Positions 1-11,020 are shown, counted from the first letter of the stretch. The stretch: 64,000 bases of DNA from Siphonodentalium dalli (GCA_032622095.1 CP136065.1:153703577-153767576), one strand, 5' to 3'. Numbers and translations: made by a program. The notes: generated by a model not told the origin, from the letters alone.

Positions 1-418
1 ATCCAGACCCAAACAATGTCTGTGATGATGATGGGCCAAGATACACAATTATAAACTGAAGTCTGATACCATGTATATGTAGAGCATGCGGCAATGAAGA
101 TCTTAAGCTTTTTAGCCGAAGTAAAATTTCTGGCCAAGGAAATTTATTATTACTCAACCTGATTGTACATGTACAGACTGGGATGATGCACGATAATATT
201 ACAACATGAAGATGCTGTAAGGGTTCTTTGCATTTTTTACATAGTTTCAAGATAATAATAAATATATTTCTCTGAAATTATTCTGATAAAATATCAGAAG
301 ATATAGATGGACACTAAGACATTTGTTGCAGAAATCTGATGAACACATTTGCAGCCCTTCATCAATGTTCAGTTGAGTCTAAAAATGGGGTTTGTGCAAT
401 GAATTATTAAATCATTAA
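1..418. other. no gene seen
   Basis: AT-rich sequence with short interrupted frames only. I see no splice-bounded open segment and no recognisable repeat before the inverted-repeat element that begins at about 419. Confidence 0.5.
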
Positions 419-800
419 GGAGGAGGTCAAGTGACCAATTTTGAATGGGCATTTCCATGCAAATCGCCACAGCAAAAGTTACAGAGCTGGAAATATTTCT
501 TGGTGTGACTTTGTGTGGTATTAAAAACAATACACATTTATCTGGCAGGTCGGCTTGGAATTTGTTCCATTAGAAAGTTGATGTATTTATTTTTGAATTT
601 TTTATTGACTTTACAAAACTAGGTCAAGTGTTGTAATACCAGAAAAAAAATTACCTATTTACAAAGCGAGCCGCCAAGTGTTTTGTCTGTATAAATAATA
701 TGGCTGCTTTAGTTCCCAGACAACTGCTTCATATATAACTTTTGCTGGGGAGATTTCCATGGAAATCCCCATTCAAAATTTAGTCATTTGACCTCCACCT
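419..800. mobile_element. 382-bp inverted-repeat element (MITE-like)
   Basis: The left arm (about 419-484, starting AGGAGGTCAAGTGACC) is repeated in inverted orientation at about 735-800 (ending GTCATTTGACCTCCACCT). The arms are roughly 66 bp and share the core CATTTCCATG / ACTTTTGCTG. No coding frame lies between them. I could not find a convincing target duplication, so the superfamily is open. Confidence 0.6.
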
Positions 801-803
801 GAA

Positions 804-833
804 GATTGATTGATTGATTGGGGTTTAACGTCG
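804..833 (+). repeat. GATT tetranucleotide run plus GGGGTTTAACG tail
   Basis: A short GATT repeat leads directly into GGGGTTTAACGTCGTCC. I recall this combination as a dispersed repeat edge in bivalve genomes. It is used here only as weak support for the taxonomic guess. Confidence 0.35.
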
Positions 834-973
834 TCCCCCTGAAGACATTTTGAGTTTAGATATCGATAGAAATATCAGAACAAGTAGTGGGGCACTAAGA
901 AATACCCCACCAGATAACTGAAATCTGATATGTATCCATTGATTAACTATGATGACATCATATACCACGATGA

Positions 974-1428
974 ATCGGACAATTTGTCTAGAGTGGTCAT
1001 GCCTGAGTTTAGTGTGCCTGTCATTTGCAGAATGAGCTTGGGCTAGCATTACCAATTTCACCCTCTGGGGACCTCATTCTGTTTAGGCCTCATCTTCTCC
1101 GGAAAGTTTCTTTATTATCAAATTTCTATAGAAACGTCTTCACATAGATTCAAATTTCTTTTGTAGTTTAGTTTCTCTATATCCCCAAATTAGCAGACGA
1201 CACATTGCATAATTGAGGTTCCCAATGGGTGTACATCACAATATTCACCATTTGGGAACTTCAATCTGAGTCTATGTCTCATGCAGAATGAGGTCCCCAG
1301 AGGGTGAATTTGGTGATGCTAGCCCACTATGTGGGATAGCGTCACAATATTCACCCTATGGGGACCTCATTCTGCAAATGACAGGCACACTAAACTCAGG
1401 CATGATCGGACAATTTGTCTAGAGTGGT
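974..1428. mobile_element. foldback element, hAT-like family H, between 24-bp direct repeats
   Basis: Terminal inverted repeats start CATGCCTGAGTTTAGTGTGC at 998 and end with the reverse complement at 1404. Inside are further inverted blocks (GAGGTCCCCAGAGGGTGAA and reverse). The element is bracketed by an exact 24-bp direct repeat at 974-997 and 1405-1428. A relative at 27323-27579 has a clean 8-bp duplication, which suggests hAT. No coding capacity is seen. Confidence 0.6.
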
Positions 1429-1888
1429 ATCTAGAGGATCTATTCAATAGAGAGTGTCTCATTCACAATTGGTGGTAAGCGACTTGATCGAGTGAGATTC
1501 AATATCCAGCCAGCAAGGGCCGTCCAAGATTATCCGATTGTCCATTTCGGTAGCACTGTAGTCTGAGACGAATCTGGACTTCAAGGCCTATTCAATCAAA
1601 AGGAGATACATTATCTCTGAACAATCAGGGGATGGGGTTATATCCCTATGGCACTATTCAGCTTATTATTCTGAGAGATGGAAAAATAACTGGTAACAAC
1701 AAGCACTCAATCTGATTATTTATGTATAGGCTGGGGCGATGCACCAGTTATAGTATGGTCAGAGATACAATTTCAGAGAAAGTACTTGTGCTGTTCCAAT
1801 ATAATGGTAGATCCATTCTGTGTCAATATTCGAACCCATGTTCAGACTGATATGTTTCCCAACTGTCAGTGAATGGGCTTCCTTTTTA

Positions 1889-2145
1889 AGGATGTCCCTG
1901 TAGCCGAGGTGGTTAGATCATGGACAAGGTCATTGCAGTCTGGGCTAGATGAGGTTGGCACGATTTTGAACCCCGACATGGGAGAACATCGGGACTGATT
2001 TTCAAGCTTGATCTGAATTTGCCATCCCGTTGCTACATGGTCATTTCGATAAGAAATGAGAATTTGTTCACACTCACTGAAGCAAGCACATTTGAAGCAA
2101 TGAACACTCATACTGAGTCAGTGCCTCCATAAATATGATATATAC
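1889..2145 (+). repeat. tRNA-derived SINE, copy 1
   Basis: A pol III A-box-like block TAGCCGAGGTGG (1901-1912) is followed about 50 nt later by a decayed B box (GATTTTGAACCC). The body matches the second copy at 15137-15390 over its length, including TTTTCAAGCTTGATCTGA and GAGAATTTGTTCACACTCAC. The minus-strand frame of 81 residues here is a shadow of the SINE. Confidence 0.7.
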
Positions 2146-2631
2146 ACGTACATAATTTGGCAAGAGGTATCTCAAAACATACCTACGCAGAAGATTTCTG
2201 AACTAACTCGTTGATATATCGCTGAAAAAACGTTATTTTTTTTGTTTTGGTAAATTTGAGATCGTTTTGTTTGTGCCGGTTAATATTTTTTAATCAGCGG
2301 TTGCATTAAAGTTGCACCTGTAGACCATGGGAGGAAAATCTACAGCTGTCGTCGCTCTAAAACTTTTATGATAGAACATAATTTTGATAAGGAAGCCGTG
2401 GGTTAAGTTAAAATAGTTTTAAAGCGAATAGTTTTGTGTATTTTGGAGTGCAAATTTCCATGTGGCTTTATATATAAGGGTTCCTGGCATTTTAAATATA
2501 ATTTCCAAATATTACAAATAATAAATTTGAGATTTCTTTTCCAAAATCACAAGCACTGAAAGAGAATATACTGATCTGGCACACCCATGCTTTCATTTGT
2601 TCAAGTAGACATAATAAAATTGGGAAAACTA
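2146..2631. other. no gene seen
   Basis: AT-rich spacer. No open segment with splice sites and no repeat family member was recognised. Confidence 0.4.
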
Positions 2632-2844
2632 CAGTAATGACCTACATAATCGACTCCTTAACCACAGCAGAATTGTGGGTAATATTTCAGGATTTAGTTG
2701 GAAATATGGCTTGTTGCCATTCATCGGAAAGCTCTCAGTGAGAGCTTTCCGATGAATGGCAACAAGCCATATTTCCAACTAAATCATGAAAAGTTACCCA
2801 TAATTCTGCTGTGGTTAAGGAGTCAATTATTTAGAGCATTACTG
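2632..2844. mobile_element. palindromic TA-flanked MITE, family G copy 1
   Basis: The termini are CAGTAATG and CATTACTG and each side is flanked by TA. The two arms are near-perfect reverse complements (about 95 nt each), meeting at an AAGCTCTCAGTGAGAGCTTT centre. The TA duplication and size fit a Tc1/mariner-type MITE. The transcript would fold into one long hairpin. The 71-residue plus frame beginning at 2698 runs through the right arm and is not a gene. Confidence 0.75.
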
Positions 2845-2986
2845 TATCTCTCATTTCTTCTCTTTCTATTGAAAAGGAATAGTAAGATTATCCACTTACT
2901 GACTCTCAATTGAAAGACCTTGTTTATAGCGCATGCAATTTCTATTAAATTTGAAATTTTGAAATCAAATACTTGAAAGCTATTTA

Positions 2987-3113
2987 CAACCCTCTTAATT
3001 CAGATTGTTTGGCTTCAGCAATTCGCTACATGTAGCAACCCTTTGTCATGGTCCCGCTTTCTTCAGCAAATGGGTTCGACATTTCTGAGTGCCGTAGCCA
3101 ATTATGAGGGCTG
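2987..3113. mobile_element. 127-bp MITE, family P (CAGCCCT ends), copy 1
   Basis: The right end ATTATGAGGGCTG is the reverse complement of the family terminus CAGCCCTCATAATTGG. The left end is CAACCCTCTTAATT. Exact 6-bp direct repeats TATTTA flank it (2981-2986, 3114-3119). The same family with different 6-bp duplications occurs at 24739 and 32552. Confidence 0.75.
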
Positions 3114-4523
3114 TATTTATGAATATATTATTAACAATTTAGAGGTTCTACATAGGGAACTGCAAATTATTTCAATTTGATTCTATTCTATATCTTTCGT
3201 CTGAATCGATTCGGCTGTCCTGATTCGATTGTTATCAAATATTTTCTGCAAGGTAAATTCCCATGGTTTCTACAGTCCCCAATGCTTTTTTGCAAGAAGT
3301 GATTTCACAATAATAACCAATCACACATAATATATGCACATATCACAATTTACATGGGAGTTACATACAAGATCATGACCCACTTGTTTTTTGATCATCT
3401 TCACCCTTATCTATTCTAAAATAATGATAATTAGATCAAAATTTGTCAAATATGATTCTATATATATGTTCATTGAGGGTACAATAAATATTGTTTAAAC
3501 CAAGATCAGCAAACCTTGTCATTCTCTGTTCCGCATACTGTCAAAGGTTAAGAGTTCAGAATGACACATTCGATCTTGCAGACTTCAGTACACCATATGG
3601 GGACTGACAAAGTTTGACGAATGTGAAAGTTTGAAAGCACATTAAATAAATACTCCCATCTATCACTCATCCATTCTCATTGGTCAGTATATATTCAAGA
3701 TAAAAATGAGTTCCATATATAATCAACCTTTAATGGTCTCTCTCTTCAAATTATTGTAGATGATTTATTGAACAAAAAACGAATTAATTTGGTTAAATAA
3801 TACAAGATACATTCATCATTTTGAGGTTTCCAGTTCGTTATTAGTACCGACTTATCCGTTCCCAAACTGTTCCACATCATCACTCATGATGTGTCTGATA
3901 TAATGGTTTAAGATTTTATGTGACTCCTAGATGTAATTTTTCATCCAATTCGATTCGGTATTCGATTCAAAATGAAAACCCCTGATTCGCACGGCCCTAG
4001 TTCTACATGAGCCAGACTCCAATAACACCTCTGACATTATAATCTATCATTCCAATTTTTACCAAACTCCCATCATTCAAGAGGAGACTATTGATCAGTT
4101 TTAAATCAGACTTTCCACTATAAACGTTACGGAACTAAAATAGAATGCTATGTAACCAATAGGTTTCTGAGTACACATCACTAATTAAGTAGGCTAGCAG
4201 TGTATGCCTAATTAAGTAAGCCAGTAGTGTCTGAGCTGTAGAAAAATGACTGACATTAGGAGAATATGATGACCTCAGAGATTAGTGTGTTATTAGCATA
4301 GTATTGTCACGGAATATCAAATCAGAAGGCATAATAGAAATTAGAGAGCGTTATTAGCATACCTCATCAGTAGTGTCACAGAATAGCAAATCAGACAGCA
4401 TAATATACGTCATATAAATCCCATTGGATTCAAGTCAGATAGACCGAATATTACTTCAGTTTCATTTTGATCTGACAGCATGTAAAATAGGAGTTTTGTT
4501 TTGGCTTTATAGCAGAGCGGGCG
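3114..4523. other. gene-free stretch with a local duplication
   Basis: No coding segment is seen. A small tandem duplication lies at about 4182-4235 (CTAATTAAGTAGGCTAGCAG and a variant). A second lies at about 4280-4405, where GTTATTAGCATA...CAAATCAGA...GCATAATA occurs twice. Confidence 0.45.
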
Positions 4524-4858
4524 ATGGTGGCTGGTTGGGCGAGGGTTGCCAGGTTATAGACACAATGGAGTTTGGTTTGGTTGGCGAGGGTTGCCAGATG
4601 ATACACAACATGAAGTTTGGTTCGGTTTGGCAAGGGTTGCCAAAAAATAGACAACGTGGAGTTTGGTTTGGTTGGGCGAGGGTTGCCAGAGGGTAGACGA
4701 TGTGGAGTTTGGTTTGGTTGGGCGAGGGTTACCACACGAAAGACAACGTGGAGTTTGGTTTGGTTGGGTGAGAGTTGCCAGAAGATAGACGACGTGAAGT
4801 TTGGTTTGGTTGGGTGATGGTTACCAGCCGATAGATGACGTGGAGTTTGGTTTGGCTT
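4524..4858. repeat. 46-bp tandem array, about 7 copies
   Basis: The block GAGGGTTGCC or a variant recurs at about 4541, 4586, 4632, 4678, 4724, 4770 and 4816, a 45-46 bp step. Units contain GTGGAGTTTGGTTTGGTTGG. The open frames of 90, 66 and 141 residues on both strands follow the repeat. The unit length is not a multiple of three, so the repeats are read in shifting frames. I do not treat them as a gene. Confidence 0.85.
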
Positions 4859-5309
4859 ATCAAGGTTCACTGTCATTTCAGCTGCTAGGTCATTTCACTG
4901 GGAAATCACTCAACCGCACATAGAAATAATCAATCCCTGGTAAGCAACTGAAAAAAAATTGCCCAGATACACAAATCAGATTACTCCCTTTGTGTGTGGC
5001 TCACAAATTCGAGCATATCAGAAATCAAAAGAGCTTCAACAACTTGATTTGGTTATTGTGGACTACTGTATGAGGGTATCACCCCCCCTTTTCGGTACGC
5101 GGGATTCAGGGTGTTTTGAAGCCGTACGCGGGATTCATACCCCCGAATTAACTGGTATTCGGGTTCAAGCAAAACATCTTGGACGCAGGTTTTGATGGCG
5201 CAAAGTAATATTTTGTGCTAGTTATCTGTGTGAATGGGTGGGTATAATAGCTTCTTGGGCATATTCGAACACCGTGCCATCATAAACATGCTAAAGATGC
5301 TTGACGCCA

Positions 5310-5808
5310 GTCTAGATGCTAGGATTTTGCGATTTTCTTGTTCAGATTACAAAATTTTCGCACACCCGGCCGAACCATGGTCGGCCCGGTGTGTCATTGT
5401 CTCTCCCCTGTGGCCAATACAAAAATGCTAATAAGTTTAACAATATTTTACTACATTTGGTCAAATTTGTGGTCATCAGTTGGAGAATTTTCCAACCTGA
5501 AGGGGAGTATGAGGTTTGAAATTTCCAACACTATAGGAAAGCTTTAGTTGAGGCCAGTCTGGATGCTAGGATTTGCGATTTTCTTGTTCAAATTTCAAAA
5601 TTTTCTCACACCGGCCGAACAACGATGGTCATCTCGATGTGTCGTGGTCTCTTGCCCGTAACCGTGTGCATGTGTATGGAGTTAGACCACTAGATGTTAG
5701 GATTTATGCAATGTTTCAGGTTAAAATATCTGAATTTTCTCATACCGGGAATATAGAATCATGGTTTATGAAGATATAGGATATTAGGCCTAAACACTGA
5801 GGTGCAAT

Positions 5809-5847
<39 letters not shown>

Positions 5848-5965
5848 GTGCAAATGGAATTATGCAAAACTTGTGTTCGGTCTGATTCTGACTCAAGGAG
5901 GGAGGTGCAGTTAGAATTTCCCAAGGTGGACACCCCCCAACGGAAACCCTCTAGCCACGTCCCTG
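5310..5965 (+). mobile_element. hAT-like repeat, family L, left-truncated
   Basis: The sequence matches 41225-42056: GGATTTTGCGATTTTCTTGTT, GGTCGGCCCGGTGTGTCAT and CAAATGGAATTATGC are shared. The right end CTAGCCACGTCCCTG is the reverse complement of the CAGGGATGTGGCTA terminus of the complete 259-bp relative at 46858. It contains a 36-G run at 5811-5846. Frames of 65-69 residues in it are not conserved between copies. Confidence 0.6.
5811..5846 (+). repeat. 36-nt guanine homopolymer
   Basis: An uninterrupted G run directly before GTGTGCAAATGG. Shorter G or C tracts sit at the same place in the other family L copies, so the tract belongs to the element. Its assembled length is likely unreliable. 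Confidence 0.85.
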
Positions 5966-6447
5966 GTCATAAAGTATCATTAATGGTATCATAACGGCCT
6001 CATAACGCGACCGGCATCATAATGTGTCTATGTAACTTCTATGTATTATTTCTTAACATGTATTCAGGATTCACCCCCCAAAATTAAGTCGTATTCAGGA
6101 TTCACACCCCCCCCCCCCCCCAAAATTAACTCGTATTCAGGATTCAGGGGGGAGGGGGGGGGGGGGGTGATACCCTCCTGTATTGATGGATGATTACCAT
6201 GGTGATAGCGTTGGGTGGAAAGCAGAAAAATTAGACCAACAATAAGGCCACATAATATTATTCCTTTATCTGTCATCGTTAGATGTACGATTCATTCAAT
6301 ATCATCACCTTAGCACCTCTAAAATTATGCACCTTACACTATACTGACATGGACAACAGGGGGTTGCACACTGAGTGTCAGCAACTTGAATAATGATCTG
6401 AACATCTCGAAAACCAGTTGTTCAACTTATTATATGAAGGATGTTAA

Positions 6448-6672
6448 CCCTTCCCATACTAAATACTTGCTGTCGAATAGTTATCCCTTTATTAATAGGA
6501 AATTTTTTTGAACTTATTATCTGAACATTTCCCTCCAATAAATAGGACTTCTTCTTTACTTTTATTATCTGTCATCTGCTTTTTTTTCTGAACACCCCTC
6601 CAAATGAATAATATACCATTCCAATGTATATGTTTATAACTGGATGGGAAAATCCATTCAATATAGAAAGGG
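6448..6672. mobile_element. TTAA-flanked MITE, family A copy 1
   Basis: It runs from CCCTTCCCATACTAAATAC to TATAGAAAGGG, with TTAA immediately outside each end (6444-6447, 6673-6676). Internally it has the family hallmarks AACTTATTATCTGAACATTTCC and CCATTCCAATGTATA. A further decayed fragment of the family ends at 6796 (AATGAAAGGG then TTAA). The TTAA target and CCC-starting ends fit piggyBac-type MITEs. Confidence 0.7.
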
Positions 6673-6800
6673 TTAATGAATTTGGGTGATGTTCTGCCTG
6701 TCATAAGCTAGATATTATCAAAACATCCCAAGAAAATATATAGACCATTCCCATGCATACATACTGTATGGGAGAAACCATTTAGGAATGAAAGGGTTAA

Positions 6801-7470
6801 ATTGATAACAACTATAATTACCTAGTTGGCATATGTTTATACTGAATGTTCACTGACCATGTAATAACTCCAATCCAATAGAAAGAAAATAAATGCCCCT
6901 AATGATTCCCGGAGGCAATATGGATTTCATATTGGAGGATAAATACAATCTACCAGGTCAATAATTGAATTCTGAAGCTTAATCATAATTCATGTATACA
7001 TGATGTAAAATAACCAGCAACTGTGGTGGTTCTTTGTGTATCATCCAATTTTACAGGGATTATTCTACCACGATTAGAAAACGAGCCCAGTCCCCTGCCA
7101 TTGTGAAAAATAATCCAATATGGGATCCAATTGGGAAATTTCAAACAGGGTAGGAACTAGATGCAAATTATTTTTTTTTAAATTACATTCAATGCCATAA
7201 CTCCAGCTGTCAATAAGAAATGAAAGCTAAGTTGTTGCATACTAACCCATCGGCCAATCAACCAATCACTTCCAATTGACAAAATTTGAAGTCAACGTTG
7301 GGGATCATCATACTAAGAAAATCTCTTTGGTATGTTATGAAATATTATACCAGAATTTCAGAGAAAATTTGAGGAAAAATGGGTATTCAGACACACTAAA
7401 TTTAGACTTGAATCCATCATAGGGTTATTACTAGTAATGCTTTAGTTTTTGCATTTTATTATGAACTGAC
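6801..7470. other. no repeat or gene recognised
   Basis: AT-rich sequence. If the segment at 7471-7551 is an exon, this would be its downstream intron or 3' flank on the minus strand. Confidence 0.35.
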
Positions 7471-7551
7471 CTGAGGATAATTAGCACTATCATCCTCCAT
7501 CCGCTGACCTGGCACTTCAATCTCCATTGTGCCGGTAGGAAGTTCTATAAC
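7471..7551 (-). CDS. candidate internal exon, unidentified gene
   Basis: On the minus strand an AG acceptor after a T-rich tract (ATTTTTCAG) precedes an 81-nt segment that is open only in frame 0. It ends CCTCAG before GTCAGT, a near-consensus donor. The 27 codons begin VIELPTGTMEIEVPGQ and end DDSANYPQ: acidic, with good amino-acid mix, and no repeat family overlaps it. I do not recognise the protein. The phase 0-0 structure and codon character argue for a true exon, but a splice-bounded segment this short can arise by chance. The next candidate upstream is 10377-10431, with an incompatible phase, so another exon would have to lie between them. Confidence 0.45.
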
Positions 7552-8261
7552 CTGAAAAATCCGAAGCTCATTAGTCTGGCATTTAATCAATAACATTGTA
7601 ATGAAGCTGCCAGTTAGAAAACATAAAATTCTGTACTGGGTAGTGGAAACCTTATTATTTCACAATAATAAACTCCAAGCAGAATAATTAATGATGATGG
7701 TATTCCTTAGTATTAAACAGCGATAACTAAAATATTTGAATTTAGGCTCAGGGAATGACTAACCAATGATAATTGATTCTCTTAAAATCAGAAAACGATT
7801 ACTTAAATATTTGAAATTTACATGTAGTTGACAGAAGGGACAGAAATGGGCATTATCCATATATTAAGATAATGACTCGGAATCAGACAAAAACTACGCT
7901 TGTTAATTATGTTGACACAAGTGAAGATAATACTAGTTAAATTTGAATTAAGTAAATAATAAATAAATTATGCCAAATGAATCCATGCATGAACAGCCTG
8001 GACCTAATGTGAACAGAATATTAGTACATGTATATACATTTCACACACATGTTCATTATCTTTTTTCTTTAAAAAGTGAGAGGACATACACAACAAATTA
8101 TTTTTGTCAAACAAATGCATGTGTGTGACATGCACTTGGATTTGTGGAGAGACTACTGCTAGTAAAAAACGATCAGTTGGCCCTATGTTCACAAAAATAT
8201 GGCTTCTTTTGTGTCTTCATTTTTTATAGAAAGCAGACGAAATTGATCTGATGGGCGTTAA
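7552..8261. other. no gene seen
   Basis: AT-rich. I found no further splice-bounded open segment and no known repeat here. Confidence 0.35.
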
Positions 8262-8514
8262 CCCTTTCTATACTACATGTAAATGTTTTTTTCCATTCAG
8301 TTATAAAATTATACATTGGAATGGTCTAGTATTCATCTGGAGGGGTTTTCAGGAAAAATAAGCAGACAACAGATAATAACAGTGATGAAGGAGACAAACT
8401 TATTGGAGGGAAATGTTTAGATAATAAGTTCAACAAACGACCTATAATTAACTGACCATTTCATAACTTCCTCAGGGATAACTACTCATCAATGAGTGTT
8501 TAGTATAGAAAGGG
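8262..8514. mobile_element. TTAA-flanked MITE, family A copy 2
   Basis: It starts CCCTTTCTATACTACATG after TTAA (8258-8261) and ends GTATAGAAAGGG before TTAA (8515-8518). Central hallmarks are CATTGGAATGGTCTA, TTGGAGGGAAATG and AGATAATAAGTTCAACAAAC. No coding frame. Confidence 0.8.
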
Positions 8515-8574
8515 TTAAATTTAAACTCGACTGTCATGCAATTAAACCATACCAAATTTGAAGAGCATTCAAAG

Positions 8575-8832
8575 AAAAACTAAATAGAACAATTATTCAC
8601 ACTGTTTGAAAAATTCCAAAAAGAACCATAATTGCAGAAATGTTCTAGCAGACCACCAATTCCATCTTGACATGTATTTTCTTCTAATAAATCCCATACT
8701 AATTTGAAGCAAACCAAACAATTGATACTCAAGTAATGATTCGGAGGTCAATATAATGAGCGATAAAATCATATAATACAAAAGGACAAAAAACTAAATA
8801 GAACAATTATTCACACTGTTTGAAAAATTCAA
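8575..8832 (+). repeat. 40-bp direct repeat pair, spacing 214 bp
   Basis: The sequence beginning AACTAAATAGAACAATTATT and continuing CACACTGTTTGAAAAATTC occurs at about 8577-8617 and again at about 8791-8831. The intervening 170 bp is not itself repeated. Confidence 0.7.
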
Positions 8833-9183
8833 ACCACAGATTCAAATTGACCTATATTTAATTCTGAGAAAAATATACTTTTAGAAAATTTGAAATTGCA
8901 CTGTAATTGGAAAATTAATGCACATGCATTGTCAAAAAGGGTCATTATTTAATAGAAATTGTTTATTATGATAACTTCTCTCGTAATGTCATGGACAAAA
9001 ATGAACAGAAACCTCAGATTACATGTAGCAGACAGAGACAGCAGAAAATGTTTTATCGCTTGCTTTTTCATATCATATTTCATATCACTGACAAAGATAC
9101 TGGAAATGAAATGAACCTTCAAGAGCAATTTGAGTACATTTTGTGATCAATTCAAATTCACATCTGATCATAAAAATCCCACA

Positions 9184-9400
9184 CGGTGGGCTAGCATCAA
9201 TCAAATTCACCCTCTGGCTACCTCATTCTGATGAGGCCTCAACTGCTATGAAAGACCTAGGATCAGATTGAAGTTCCCCAATTGAAGTTGGTGATGTTCA
9301 CCCATTAGTCACCTCGATTATGCATTTTATCTTCTGTCAATTAGGGGAAATAGAAACTGAACAGAAGGGAAAACGTCAATAAAACAATGTTATTTTGAGA
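9184..9400. mobile_element. family H fragment
   Basis: GGGCTAGCATCA...AAATTCACCCTCTGG...CCTCATTCTG matches the inner arm of the foldback elements at 998-1404 and 27323-27579. The following AAGTTCCCCAATTGAAGTTGG resembles the second block of copy 1. The ends are lost. Confidence 0.5.
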
Positions 9401-9419
9401 CTATACATGTAGATACTTC

Positions 9420-10232
9420 CCAGAAGATAAGGCCCAACAAAAATAAAAGGTCAGCCGACCACAGTGTCCCCAGAAAACGTGGCAAGTCGACGCCGCTTTG
9501 TTAAAGAAGTTTTAAAAAATGTGGAAATGTTCTAAGTCGAAAGGGTTAATAATTCCGTAAAGAAATAATTTTTCCGTCATCTATATACATGTTGCACATC
9601 TCAAATATGTGGGTAACAATACTCTGAAGTTTCAAATATCTACGATCAAAACTGTAGGAGGAGTTGATTACACCATGAAGGTACCCTCATACAGAAAATT
9701 ATAAAAAATGTTTTTAAAAGTCGAAAGGCCCATAACTCTGGGAATAATCATTGGATCAAACTAAAATTCTAACTTGACCTGTATTTTGATATGAACGACC
9801 CACAAAAAAACAGAATTTCCAATTAAACAATCCAAACTTGAGTTATCATCCGGAAACCAAATAAAAATGAAGAAAATTGAATTTTCTAAGTCGAAAAAAA
9901 TCCAAAACTCTAGGAAAAATCATCGGATCAAACTCAAATTCGAACTCAACCAGTATTGGCAATTAAAGGATCCAAACTTGAGATATCATCCGGAAACCGA
10001 AAAAGTGAGAAATTTTCTAAGTAAAAAAAAAGTTGAAAAAAAAGGGAAATAACTCCATAAAAGAACATCGGACCAAACCCAGAATTGCAGAGCACCTGTG
10101 TTCTTGGTTGAGACACCTACATACCAACTTTCAATCAAATCGGATGACCATTACTGGAGTTATAACTCCGGACGGACACACGCACGCACAGATGCGGCTG
10201 ATTACAATAGTCCCCCAAAAATAAAATTTTCG
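9420..10232. repeat. diverged tandem repeat of 'aactctgg' type
   Basis: Units of about 130 bp repeat AACTCTRGGAAWAATCATYGG, ATCCAAACTTGAG and TATCATCCGGAAACC, with AAGTCGAAA between them. The same style of repeat appears at 30485-31270, 31585-31960 and in RPS2 intron 4. The 61-63 residue plus-strand frames here are lysine-rich read-through of the repeat. Confidence 0.6.
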
Positions 10233-10345
10233 GGGGACAATGAAGTCTCCAGAGGGTGAATATGGTGATACTAGCCCACTGTGTGGGGTAGTCACTAAAT
10301 TCAACCTCTGGGGATCTCATTCTGCAAATGATAGATGCACTAATT
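10233..10345. mobile_element. family H fragment, right end intact
   Basis: GTCTCCAGAGGGTGAATAT...CTAGCCCACTGTGTGGGGTAG...CCTCTGGGGATCTCATTCTG, then a right end ATTCAAGGCTTG as in the complete copy at 27323-27579. The left outer arm is missing. Confidence 0.6.
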
Positions 10346-10376
10346 CAAGGCTTGTATAACATTACCATTATCTTAC

Positions 10377-10431
10377 CTTTATGATATATTAAGTTGTAAC
10401 ATCTTGTTTTTTTAATTTCAAACCATTTTTC
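10377..10431 (-). CDS. candidate internal exon, unidentified gene
   Basis: On the minus strand the acceptor TTCTTATTTCAG precedes 55 nt open in a single frame (EKWFEIKKTRCYNLIYHK plus one base). It is followed by GTAAGA, a strong donor. The other two frames contain stops. It does not overlap a recognised repeat. The product is not recognised. It could belong to the same minus-strand gene as 7471-7551, but the phases require another exon between. At 55 nt a chance occurrence is possible. Confidence 0.3.
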
Positions 10432-10621
10432 CTGAAATAAGAATAATATTTATACGTCATTAAGATAATACAAACAAATTAGGTATAAATATCATTCAAT
10501 TTGACATGGTGACGGTTTATAAGAATGATGTCATGAGATGTTATGGCAATGTTTTAAGACCTGATTAAATGTCTTCTTGTGTGGGTCATTACCTGGTTAG
10601 TATTAGAAATGATTATACACA

Positions 10622-11020
10622 ACACCTCCAAATTATTAGTCCAAGACTACTCCTATGTAAACCAGCTAAGATAGTGGGATAGCGAAATGCTATCTGGGTC
10701 CCGATTCCCTAACGTCGCCTTTTGAATTTATGACATCAAATTCGCATGGGCATTGCGGTTCTCATAATCCACTTGACAGATTTCACTGAAATTTTGTATT
10801 GTCATGCATTTCGGCCATCTGGGTAACATGAGCTGGGTCTTGACTCTGCCTGACATCACTTTTATTTTCTACCTTATCAGATCAAAGTACCATAACAATA
10901 AACGTTCTTTAATTTCCCGTGCAATGCCGGGTACATCCGCATTTCGCTATCCCAATATCTTAGCTGGTTTACGTATGAGCAGACTTGGACTACCAAATTA
11001 TGTACACTAATTTGGGAGGC
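10622..11020. mobile_element. foldback element, about 400 bp
   Basis: CCTCCAAATTATTAGTCCAA and GTAAACCAGCTAAGAT / GGGATAGCGAAATGC on the left (about 10625-10695) recur inverted on the right (GCATTTCGCTATCCC, ATCTTAGCTGGTTTAC, CTTGGACTACCAAATT, to about 11018). The 68-residue frame at 10804 lies inside and spans the right arm. No target duplication could be fixed. Confidence 0.65.

Larger units (their letters stand above)
5072..6177. mobile_element. 1.1-kb TIR element with 6-bp duplication
   Basis: The left end GAGGGTATCACCCCCC and the right end GGGGGGGTGATACCCTC are inverted repeats. Exact direct repeats CTGTAT flank it (5066-5071 and 6178-6183). Subterminal blocks iterate (T)ATTCAGGATTCA and AAATTAAC at both ends, separated by C or G tracts. 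A piece of another repeat (5310-5965) lies inside. No transposase frame survives. Confidence 0.6.

Noticed and set aside
4451-4876. 141-residue minus-strand open frame
   Set aside because: It reads straight through the 46-bp tandem array. The array also gives long frames on the plus strand, and no domain or splice context supports a protein.
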